NCBI GenBank assembly: GCA_021737695.1
Contig: JAIPDL010000024.1
Span: 1-48,255, forward strand
DNA length: 48,255 bases
Direction of reading: 5' to 3'
Source of the DNA: Desulfotignum sp.
GTDB taxonomy: Bacteria > Desulfobacterota > Desulfobacteria > Desulfobacterales > Desulfobacteraceae
A program made the translations under genes and the position numbers. Positions 24,685-32,104 of this stretch are shown here, piece by piece. Below the pieces are notes generated by a model. That model had not been told where the DNA came from and did not search any database. It saw only the letters and a program-made list of their open reading frames with translations. Positions within the stretch are counted from its first letter, which is position 1. Each line of letters begins with the position of its first letter.

Positions 24685-27600
24685 TTACATGTTCCGGCGG
24701 TACTTGCCCCCCACCTCGTACAGGGCCCCGGTAATGGTCCCCAACGAGCAGACCTTCACCGTCTCCATGAGTTCCGCAAACATATTGCCGCCATTCAATG
24801 CGGTCTCTTGCAGCTGCTTCAACGCGGCTTCCCGGGCATCCTCATGGGTCGCTTTAAACGCATCCAGCCGTTCCAGCTGGGCGTTTTTCTGTTCTTCCGT
24901 CGACCGGGACAGTTCCAGGTGATTGGCCATGTCGGCATAATTTGCATCCGGGTCCTCAAAGGTGTTGATACCGATCAACGGCAGTTTGCCCGAATGTTTG
25001 AGGTGCTCGTAGTACATGGACTCCTCCTGGATCTTGCCCCGCTGGTATCCGGTCTCCATGGCCCCCAGAACCCCGCCCCGCTCCGTGATACGCTCAAACT
25101 CCACCAAAACGGCTTCTTCCACCAGATCCGTGAGTTCATCCACGATAAACGATCCCTGAAGCGGGTTCTCGTTTTTAGCCAGGCCCCATTCTCGATTGAT
25201 GATCAGCTGGATGGCCAGGGCCCGCCGGACGGATTCCGCAGACGGCGTGGTGATGGCCTCGTCAAAGGCATTGGTGTGCAGGGAGTTGCAGTTGTCGTAA
25301 ATCGCACACAGCCCTTGCAGCGTGGTGCGGATATCATTGAACTGGATATCCTGGGAATGAAGGGACCGGCCAGAGGTCTGGATGTGGTATTTGAGTTTCT
25401 GGGACTTGTCGTTTCCCTTGTACTTGTACCGCATGGCCACAGCCCAGATACGTCGGGCCACCCGGCCGATGACCGTGTATTCTGGATCCATGCCGTTGGA
25501 AAAGAAAAATGACAAAGACGGGGCGAATTCATCGATATGCATGCCCCTTGACAGGTAATATTCCACATAGGTGAACCCGTTGGCCAGGGTCAACGCCAGC
25601 TGGGTGATGGGGTTGGCGCCGGCCTCGGCAATGTGGTATCCGGAAATGGACACGGAATAAAAATTTTTCACCTGGTGATCAATGAAATACTGCTGGATAT
25701 CCCCCATCATTTTCAGGGCAAATTCAATGGAAAAAATACAGGTATTCTGTCCCTGGTCTTCTTTGAGGATGTCGGCCTGGACCGTGCCCCGCACCGAAGA
25801 CAGGGCAAATGCCCTGATGTCGGCGGCTTCCTTTTCATCGGGTTTACGGCCGTGTTTTTTTTCAAATCTGTCCATCTGCTGATGAATGGCCGTGTTTAAA
25901 AACATGGCCAGCATCATGGGAGCCGGGCCGTTGATGGTCATGGACACGGAGGTGTTGGGGGCGCACAGGTCAAACCCGTCATACAATACCTTGACGTCTT
26001 CCAGGGTACAGATACTCACCCCGGAGGTGCCGATCTTGCCGTAGATATCCGGGCGCCGGTCCGGATCAAATCCGTACAGGGTCACGGAATCAAAGGCCGT
26101 GGACAGGCGCTTGGCCGGATAGGAGGAAGACAGCAGCTTGAACCGGCGGTTGGTATCTGCCGGTCCGCCTTCGCCGGCAAACATCCGGGTGGGATCTTCA
26201 TCCGCCCGTTTCAACGGAAACACCCCGGCCGTATAGGGAAACTGTCCGGCAAAATTTTCTTTTCTCATCCACTGGTACTGGTCTCCGGGATCGGAAAATC
26301 CGGGCCGGGCGATCTTGGAAATTTTTGAATGGGACAGCGATTTTGTGTACAACGGCACCCGGAACTCCCTGTCTCTGACCTGGTAGACATACTCATCTTT
26401 TTCAAATGCCTTACTGCTGGCCGTGTACGCCGTGATCAGGTCATCGGTTTGTGGCTCAACCTGTTTTTGTGCATCTTCCAGGGCCTGTTTCAGCCCGGCC
26501 AGGGCCTGGTCCGGACTGTCGGTTCCGGTTTCCAGCAATTCCAGGGCCGATGCCAGATGCCAGCGCTCCCGCACCGCATCTGACTGGTTCCGGGTGTCCA
26601 GGTGGTACTGCCGGACCGTGTCTGCAATCTCGGCCAGGTACCGGGTGCGCTCCCCCGGAATGATGATGGTTTTAGAGGACGATTCTTTGACTCCGGTCTG
26701 GGGAATGGACGAGGTAAACCCTGTGTTTTTCCTCTCGTTGATCAGATTCAACAGGGCATGATAAAAAGCGGTAAGCCCGTCATCATTGAACTTGGAAGCA
26801 ATGGTGCCGAATACCAGCAACTCTTTCGGATCTTTGTCCCAGGCTTTGCGGTTGCGCTGCACCTGTTTTCTCACATCCCGGATGGCGTCTTCGGCCCCTT
26901 TTTTCTCGTATTTGTTCACCACCACGATATCCGCATAATCCAGCATGTCGATTTTTTCCAGCTGGGACGGGGCTCCGAATTCCGCCGTCATCACATACAC
27001 GGACAGATCCACCAGGTCCACCACCCGGGAATCGCCCTGGCCGATACCGGCCGTTTCCACCAGAATCATGTCAAACCCGGCGGCCCTGGCCACGGTCACA
27101 GCATGGGGAAGGGATTCAGGCAGTTCGGTCTGAGACCGCCGGGTGGCCAGAGACCGCATGTAGACCCGATCGTTGTCAATGGCATTCATGCGGATCCGGT
27201 CCCCCAGAAGGGCCCCGCCCGTCTTGCGGCGGGAGGGATCACAGGAGATCACGGCCATGGTCATTCCGGGCAGGTCCCGGAGAATCCGGATGATCAGTTC
27301 GTCGGTTAAAGAGGATTTGCCGGCCCCGCCTGTGCCCGTCAGGCCGATGACCGGGATATTTCTGGATTCAGTCGCCGGGGCCAGGGCTGCCAGGATCTGT
27401 TTCAGCCGGTCCGGATCATTGGCAACAGCCTCCTGGACGGCGGAGATGAACCGGGCAATGGTCAGCTTGTTGTCCACATTCAGCCGATCCAATTCCAGGT
27501 GATCAAAATCCACACCCGGCCCGTCCATGGCCCGCATCATGTCATTGATCATACCCTGGAGACCCATCTTGGCCCCGTCTTCCGGCGAATAGATCCGGGT

Positions 27601-27957
27601 GATGCCATACGCGTGCAGCTCGTCCATTTCCGCCGGAATGATCACCCCGCCGCCGCCGCCGAATATCTTGACATGGGAGGCCCCCTGCTCATCCAGCAGG
27701 TCTTTCATGTACTTGAAATACTCCATGTGTCCGCCCTGGTAACTGGAAACGGCAATGCCCTGGGCATCTTCTTCGATGGCGGCATCCACCACCTCCTTGA
27801 CGGACCGGTTGTGTCCGATATGAATGACTTCGGCCCCCGTGTCCTGGAGAATCCGCCTCATGATATTGATGGCCGCATCATGGCCGTCGAATAAAGAGGT
27901 GGCAGTGACGATTTTAATGGCGTGTTTCGGGGTATAGGGCTGAGTTTCCTGAGTCAT
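24685..27957 (-). CDS. icmF: Fused isobutyryl-CoA mutase with built-in G-protein chaperone
   Basis: The 1090-residue protein has the IcmF order. A B12-binding domain carries the cobalt-coordinating DGHDAA at 24-29, then SSYQGGHMEYF and GGGGVI. A MeaB-like GTPase follows, with Walker A GTGGAGKS 208-215, ETAGIGQGDS 301-310 and NKYE 348-351. The (beta/alpha)8 mutase domain comes last. F593 (RMFAGEG) and Q737 (GQNTC) stand where methylmalonyl-CoA mutase has Tyr and Arg for the carboxylate, as expected for an isobutyryl-CoA enzyme. It interconverts isobutyryl-CoA and n-butyryl-CoA. It lies 11 bp behind tetR and upstream of the thiolase and 3-hydroxybutyryl-CoA dehydrogenase genes, which finish the oxidation. 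No cobalamin riboswitch was seen. Confidence 0.93.
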   Translation of the reverse strand: MTQETQPYTPKHAIKIVTATSLFDGHDAAINIMRRILQDTGAEVIHIGHNRSVKEVVDAAIEEDAQGIAVSSYQGGHMEYFKYMKDLLDEQGASHVKIFGGGGGVIIPAEMDELHAYGITRIYSPEDGAKMGLQGMINDMMRAMDGPGVDFDHLELDRLNVDNKLTIARFISAVQEAVANDPDRLKQILAALAPATESRNIPVIGLTGTGGAGKSSLTDELIIRILRDLPGMTMAVISCDPSRRKTGGALLGDRIRMNAIDNDRVYMRSLATRRSQTELPESLPHAVTVARAAGFDMILVETAGIGQGDSRVVDLVDLSVYVMTAEFGAPSQLEKIDMLDYADIVVVNKYEKKGAEDAIRDVRKQVQRNRKAWDKDPKELLVFGTIASKFNDDGLTAFYHALLNLINERKNTGFTSSIPQTGVKESSSKTIIIPGERTRYLAEIADTVRQYHLDTRNQSDAVRERWHLASALELLETGTDSPDQALAGLKQALEDAQKQVEPQTDDLITAYTASSKAFEKDEYVYQVRDREFRVPLYTKSLSHSKISKIARPGFSDPGDQYQWMRKENFAGQFPYTAGVFPLKRADEDPTRMFAGEGGPADTNRRFKLLSSSYPAKRLSTAFDSVTLYGFDPDRRPDIYGKIGTSGVSICTLEDVKVLYDGFDLCAPNTSVSMTINGPAPMMLAMFLNTAIHQQMDRFEKKHGRKPDEKEAADIRAFALSSVRGTVQADILKEDQGQNTCIFSIEFALKMMGDIQQYFIDHQVKNFYSVSISGYHIAEAGANPITQLALTLANGFTYVEYYLSRGMHIDEFAPSLSFFFSNGMDPEYTVIGRVARRIWAVAMRYKYKGNDKSQKLKYHIQTSGRSLHSQDIQFNDIRTTLQGLCAIYDNCNSLHTNAFDEAITTPSAESVRRALAIQLIINREWGLAKNENPLQGSFIVDELTDLVEEAVLVEFERITERGGVLGAMETGYQRGKIQEESMYYEHLKHSGKLPLIGINTFEDPDANYADMANHLELSRSTEEQKNAQLERLDAFKATHEDAREAALKQLQETALNGGNMFAELMETVKVCSLGTITGALYEVGGKYRRNM

Positions 27958-27968
27958 GGCGGCTCCTT

Positions 27969-28619
27969 TTAAAATATGAGTCCGAGAATAAAATCGGTCT
28001 GGATGGTGGTATACTGGTCAATGGTGAACTGCTTTTGCAGATGCCAGCGGCGGAAGGCCCACATCTGTCCAAGCACAGAGATGTTATGTCCCACAAGATT
28101 GACGATTTCATCATCCAGCACGGGAAAACTGTTTTTGCCGGACATCTGATTCAAGGTGGTGATAAAAATATTTGTGATGTTCAATTCATTGGTCAACACC
28201 CGTTCCTGCCATTTTTCCGGCAAAAACTGGGTCACCTGATACATGAGCAGAATATGGTCGGCCATGTTGTCACAAACCTTGAAATAGCGGCGAAGCACCC
28301 GGGCCAGCACGGCTTTGTCCCCCGTGTTGTCTGCCAGAGCTTCTTCCACGGCCTTCTGCACTTCTTCATGGATGGTTTTGCAAACCAGGTAAAGCAAATC
28401 TTCTTTGGAGCTGACATATTCATACAAAGAGCCGATGGAAAATCCGGCGGCTTTGGCGATCATACGGGTGGTGGTTTTATGGTATCCATGGGTGATAAAC
28501 AATGTCACCGTGGAATCAATGATATGACGACGACGCTCTCTGACCAGATCGGGATTCTTGATCTGGGTGGGGACCTCGGGGTCCGCTACCCGTTGTTTAT
28601 TTTTCCGGTCTTTTGTCAC
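27969..28619 (-). CDS. TetR-family transcriptional regulator
   Basis: The protein of about 216 residues has a TetR N-terminal DNA-binding domain: RERRRHIIDSTVTLFITHGY, then the HTH MIAKAAGFSIGSLYEYVSSK. A long helical ligand-binding domain follows. I prefer the GTG at 28619 (GGGAGTGG seven bases upstream); a GTG at 28694 would add 25 residues but sits almost on the operator. The palindrome at 28705-28712 lies just upstream, indicating autoregulation. icmF follows after 11 bp. Copies of the palindrome before the ligase/liv operon and the acyl-CoA dehydrogenase operon suggest control of all three, presumably relieved by an acyl-CoA. The ligand is inferred from context. Confidence 0.87.
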   Translation of the reverse strand: MTKDRKNKQRVADPEVPTQIKNPDLVRERRRHIIDSTVTLFITHGYHKTTTRMIAKAAGFSIGSLYEYVSSKEDLLYLVCKTIHEEVQKAVEEALADNTGDKAVLARVLRRYFKVCDNMADHILLMYQVTQFLPEKWQERVLTNELNITNIFITTLNQMSGKNSFPVLDDEIVNLVGHNISVLGQMWAFRRWHLQKQFTIDQYTTIQTDFILGLIF

Positions 28620-28699
28620 AACAGCACCACTCCCTGAATTGATTTTTTCCAGACCACACGCTAAAAAGCCCGGCCGAGACGCTGTTTGCCTCACCTATA

Positions 28700-28717
28700 T
28701 GAACGAGCGCTCAATCA
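28700..28717. promoter_or_regulatory. Predicted TetR operator (site 2 of 3), autoregulatory
   Basis: GAGCGCTC at 28705-28712, in the context GAACGAGCGCTCAATC, lies upstream of the tetR-icmF operon. On the minus strand TATGAT (28721-28716) abuts it and may be the -10. The 265-bp gap between the preferred tetR start and the divergent gene at 28885 means the site could also affect that gene. Confidence 0.6.
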
Positions 28718-28884
28718 TACTTTTCTTGCATGAATTCATACGGTTGTCAAGCAAAACCTTGGGCCGGAACGGGCATTTGTATTTTGGCTTTTTTTTATGA
28801 CCCGGTTACGTTAAGATGAGCTGACCAATCCGTCAGAAACACAAAAAAAAACGCACAACAGCCCCCCTTTGAAAGGAGCGTCAT

Positions 28885-29367
28885 ATGGAACTGAAAACCT
28901 TGGCCATTGAAAACCCGGAATCACTGAATTTCATTTTAGGCCATGCCCATTTCATCAAAACCGTCGAAGATATCCACGAAGCCATCATCTGTACCGTTCC
29001 CAGTGCCCGGTTCGGGGTGGCCTTTTGTGAGGCATCCATGGAATGCCTGGTCCGGCACAGCGGCACGGATGAGGGGCTGGTCCAGCTGGCCCGGGACAAT
29101 GCGTATGCGTTGTCCGCCGGCCATACATTCATCATCTTCATGCGGGACATGTTTCCCATCAACATTCTCAACACCATTCAGAACGTGCCGGAAGTGGCAA
29201 GGATTCATTGTGCCACGGCCAACCCCGTGGAAGTCATTCTGGCGCAAACCGATCAGGGCCGGGGAATTTTAGGGGTGATTGACGGATTTTTATCCAAAGG
29301 CATTGAAACAGATGCAGATATTGAAAAACGCAAAGGATTTTTGCGCATGATCGGATACAAACAATAA
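28885..29367 (+). CDS. Adenosine-specific kinase family protein (PF04008-like)
   Basis: The 160-residue protein matches in length and motif order the small family named for an archaeal adenosine-binding structure. Diagnostic segments are NFILGHAHFIKTVEDIHEA, FGVAFCEASMECLVRHSGTD and GHTFIIFMRDMFPINILN. No membrane or signal segment is present. Biochemical function in bacteria is poorly established; binding of adenosine or a related nucleotide is the family expectation. A GAAAGGAG ribosome site precedes the ATG. The gene is divergent from tetR-icmF and is followed by a strong bidirectional terminator. Confidence 0.8.
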   Translation: MELKTLAIENPESLNFILGHAHFIKTVEDIHEAIICTVPSARFGVAFCEASMECLVRHSGTDEGLVQLARDNAYALSAGHTFIIFMRDMFPINILNTIQNVPEVARIHCATANPVEVILAQTDQGRGILGVIDGFLSKGIETDADIEKRKGFLRMIGYKQ

Positions 29368-29375
29368 AACAACGC

Positions 29376-29408
29376 GGGGTCAAAAAGTGAGGCCGCCTTT
29401 TTGACCCC
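29376..29408. terminator. Bidirectional intrinsic terminator
   Basis: GGGGTCAAAAAG (29376-29387) and CTTTTTGACCCC (29397-29408) form a perfect 12-bp stem with a 9-nt loop between convergent genes. T-rich sequence follows on the minus strand. Confidence 0.8.
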
Positions 29409-29414
29409 GGCAAA

Positions 29415-29837
29415 TCATTTGGTGATAAATACCGGGCATTCGGCTTTGTTGAGCACCTGATGGGCCACACTGCCCAAAAACAGCCCGGCCAGATCCGACA
29501 CGCCCCGGGACCCCATGACGATCAGATCCATTTTTTCAATTCTGGCCGCTTCCGCAATGTGCGTACCCGGCGTTCCCTCCAAAATTCGTGTCTCATAGGA
29601 CACCCCGGCTTTTTCAAGCATCTCTTCAAAGGGTTTGATCAGGTCTTCGGATGATTTCATGATTTCATCGATGGCCTGCTGAAAATAAGGCTCCGACAGC
29701 ACCACAGGAAATCGGGCATGACAGTGCAGCAGAAGAATGTGGGAGTCGAATTTTTTTGCCAGATCAATGGCATACCGGGTGGAATTAATGGAATGGGAAG
29801 ACCCGTCCACAGGATTCATTATCTTTTTAAATTCCAT
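29415..29837 (-). CDS. Universal stress protein, single domain
   Basis: The 140-residue UspA-family protein has the complete ATP-binding signature GSRGVSDLAGLFLGSVAHQV (GxxG plus nine residues plus GS) and the opening KKIMNPVDGSSHS. The start at 29837 follows GGAG; a GTG one codon upstream is possible. ATP-binding Usp proteins respond to energy or redox stress. It stands alone between a convergent nucleoside-binding family gene and the divergent acyl-CoA dehydrogenase operon. Confidence 0.9.
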   Translation of the reverse strand: MEFKKIMNPVDGSSHSINSTRYAIDLAKKFDSHILLLHCHARFPVVLSEPYFQQAIDEIMKSSEDLIKPFEEMLEKAGVSYETRILEGTPGTHIAEAARIEKMDLIVMGSRGVSDLAGLFLGSVAHQVLNKAECPVFITK

Positions 29838-29986
29838 CACAATGCTCCTTTTTTTAAAGTTTCTGATTCACTGTGCAGAATGCAACCGTCTTGATCGCAT
29901 GCGCGCATACATTCATTCTAAGACACCCCGGCAATAAAAAAAAGCAAAAATAATTAATTTCTTACCCCGAAGACAGCAAAAAAACA

Positions 29987-30016
29987 TTGACAATTCATTT
30001 TTTATGAATGTAGTAT
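29987..30016 (+). promoter_or_regulatory. Putative promoter of the acyl-CoA dehydrogenase operon
   Basis: TTGACA at 29987-29992 and TAGTAT at 30011-30016 are separated by 18 nt. The predicted start of transcription near 30023 falls just before the operator at 30030-30047, the classic position for repression. The rest of the 304-bp divergent gap (29838-30141) is AT-rich with no further gene. Confidence 0.55.
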
Positions 30017-30029
30017 CCCAAATAAATAG

Positions 30030-30047
30030 ACTGAGCGCTCGATCAGT
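30030..30047. promoter_or_regulatory. Predicted TetR operator (site 3 of 3)
   Basis: ACTGAGCGCTCGATCAGT contains both the GAGCGCTC core (30033-30040) and perfect outer arms ACTGA/TCAGT. It is the most symmetric of the three copies and overlaps the predicted transcription start of the downstream operon. Confidence 0.62.
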
Positions 30048-30141
30048 TTCTTCCTTATTTCATCTTGTCGGGCGATGTTGAATACCGGTTGAAAAACTGA
30101 AGCCAACTTCACAACAACCCATAAAAACAAGGAGGCGCAGG

Positions 30142-31290
30142 GTGGATTTTGACCTTACCAAAGAGCAGGAAATGATTCGTAAGGAAGTCAGAAAGTTTGC
30201 CCGGAATGAGATCGCCCCAGTGGCCGGGGATCTGGACGAAAAAGAGGAATTTTCCGCTGACCTGACCCGGAAAATGGGAGAAATCGGTCTTTTCGGCATG
30301 TTTGTTTCTGAAAGCTACGAAGGCCAGGCCATGGATTACATCTCATATATCATTGCCGTGGAGGAAATCGCCCGCATTGACGGGTCCCAGGCCGCCACCA
30401 TTGCTGCGGGCAACTCTTTGGGCATCGGCCCCATCTACTATTTCGGCACGGAAGAACAAAAGAAAAAATACCTGCCCAAACTGTGTGCCGGGGAAGGGTT
30501 GTGGGGATTCGGGCTCACAGAACCCACGGCAGGCTCGGATGCCGGAGGCAGCAAAACCACGGCAGTCCTGGACAAAGATCAATGGGTGATCAACGGGTCC
30601 AAAATTTTCATCACCAACGCGGCCTGTGACATGACCATGGGCGTGACCGTGCAGGCCGTGACCGGGACAAGGGACAACGGCAAACCTGAATATTCCTGTA
30701 TCCTGGTGGAAAGCGGCACTCCCGGATTCAAAGCCGTCCCCATGCACAAAAAAATGATGTGGCGGGCCTCCAACACGGCGGAACTGTATTTTGACGATGT
30801 CAGAGTGCCCAAAGAAAACATTCTGGGCAAAAAAGGGGATGGATTCCACCAGATGCTGGCCACCCTGGACGGGGGCCGGCTGTCCATCGGCGCCATGGGA
30901 CTGGGCGGGGCCCAGGGGGCCTATGACCTGGCCCTGAAATATGCAAAGGAAAGAGAACAGTTCGGCCAACCTGTTTCCAAATTCCAGGCCGTGGCGTTTA
31001 AACTCGCAGACTGTGCCATGGAGATTGAATGCGCCAGAAACCTTTTGTACAAAGCCTGCTGGCTGAAATCCAATCACAGGCCTTTTGAAAAAGAAGCGGC
31101 CATGGGCAAGCTGTACTGTTCCGAAGTGATGAGCCGGGTGGTAGACCATGCCGTGCAGATCCACGGGGGCTACGGCCTGATGAAAGAATACCATGTGGAA
31201 CGGTTTTACCGGGATCAGAAACTGCTGGAAATCGGTGAAGGCACCTCCGAGGTTCAACGTCTTGTCATCTCGAGACACATCGGCTGCTGA
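30142..31290 (+). CDS. Acyl-CoA dehydrogenase heading the leucine-type operon
   Basis: The 382-residue protein is a full acyl-CoA dehydrogenase: FGLTEPTAGSDAGG, REQFGQPVSKFQAVAF, IHGGYGLMKEYHVERFYRD and IGEGTSEVQR. It starts at GTG with AGGAGG six bases upstream. Its neighbours (hydratase, carboxyltransferase, lyase) point to isovaleryl-CoA as substrate. However, E366 occupies the short-chain-type catalytic position, where isovaleryl-CoA dehydrogenases usually have glycine or alanine, so a 2-methyl-branched or straight short-chain acyl-CoA is also possible. Electrons would go to ETF. The operon starts behind a predicted TetR operator. Confidence 0.9.
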   Translation: MDFDLTKEQEMIRKEVRKFARNEIAPVAGDLDEKEEFSADLTRKMGEIGLFGMFVSESYEGQAMDYISYIIAVEEIARIDGSQAATIAAGNSLGIGPIYYFGTEEQKKKYLPKLCAGEGLWGFGLTEPTAGSDAGGSKTTAVLDKDQWVINGSKIFITNAACDMTMGVTVQAVTGTRDNGKPEYSCILVESGTPGFKAVPMHKKMMWRASNTAELYFDDVRVPKENILGKKGDGFHQMLATLDGGRLSIGAMGLGGAQGAYDLALKYAKEREQFGQPVSKFQAVAFKLADCAMEIECARNLLYKACWLKSNHRPFEKEAAMGKLYCSEVMSRVVDHAVQIHGGYGLMKEYHVERFYRDQKLLEIGEGTSEVQRLVISRHIGC

Positions 31291-31311
31291 CGCCGGAATG
31301 GAGCATGAACC

Positions 31312-32100
31312 ATGACTGATACACTTGATCTGCTCATCAAAGAGGAAAAAAACCAGGCTGCCATTCTCACATTGAACCGACCGGCCGTGATGAACTGTCT
31401 GAACTTTGATCTGCTGTATGCCCTCAGAGATGAAATAGAGGCCCTGCAATTCTCTGATACGATCCGAAGCGTGATCATTACCGGGGCCGGCGAAAAAGCG
31501 TTCTGCGCCGGGGCCGATCTCAAAGAACGCGCCACGTTGACCCAGGACCAGGTCAAACAGTTCATCGTGACCATACGAAATCTGTTGACCGCGATCCAGA
31601 ACCTGAAAATGCCCGTGATCAGTGCCGTCAACGGCATCGCCCTGGGCGGGGGCACGGAAATCGCCCTGGCATCGGATATCCGCATCGCCTCGGACACGGC
31701 CGTGATGGGACTCACTGAAACCCGGCTGGCCATCATTCCTGGCGGGGGCGGCACCCAGCGCCTGCCCCGGATCATTGGGGTGGCCAAGGCCAAGGAGCTG
31801 ATCTTTACAGGACGTCGGGTGGATGCGAAAGAAGCCCTGGATATCGGTCTGGTGAACGCCGTGGCCCCGCCGGAAGACCTGATGAATACCTGCCTGGACA
31901 TGGCCGCCATGATCGCCGAGACCGGCCCCATTGCCGTGGAGATGGCCAAATATGCCATTGACAAAGGCATTGAGACGGACCTGGCCACGGGCCTGGCCAT
32001 TGAATCCAATGCCTACCGGGTCACCATCCCTACTGAAGACCGCATCGAAGGCCTCACCGCGTTCAAAGAAAAACGCAAACCCGTTTATAAAGGAAAATAA
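31312..32100 (+). CDS. Enoyl-CoA hydratase, 3-methylglutaconyl-CoA hydratase-like
   Basis: The 262-residue crotonase-fold enzyme has the oxyanion-hole segment KAFCAGADLKER (residues 62-73). It carries both catalytic glutamates, E116 (ALGGGTEIALASD) and E136 (GLTETRLAIIPGGGGTQRL). The FCAGADLKER and LAIIPGGGGTQRLPR segments are those I associate with methylglutaconyl-CoA hydratase (AUH/LiuC) rather than general crotonases. It would hydrate 3-methylglutaconyl-CoA to HMG-CoA. It lies between an acyl-CoA dehydrogenase (21 bp) and a methylcrotonyl-CoA carboxylase-like carboxyltransferase (4 bp), as in leucine degradation clusters. A general short-chain hydratase role cannot be excluded. Confidence 0.88.
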   Translation: MTDTLDLLIKEEKNQAAILTLNRPAVMNCLNFDLLYALRDEIEALQFSDTIRSVIITGAGEKAFCAGADLKERATLTQDQVKQFIVTIRNLLTAIQNLKMPVISAVNGIALGGGTEIALASDIRIASDTAVMGLTETRLAIIPGGGGTQRLPRIIGVAKAKELIFTGRRVDAKEALDIGLVNAVAPPEDLMNTCLDMAAMIAETGPIAVEMAKYAIDKGIETDLATGLAIESNAYRVTIPTEDRIEGLTAFKEKRKPVYKGK

Positions 32101-32104
32101 TCCC

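Noticed and set aside
31931..32104. Upstream extension of the carboxyltransferase gene into the hydratase gene
   Set aside because: The extra 58 codons lie out of frame inside the conserved hydratase; the ATG at 32105 gives the normal family N-terminus.
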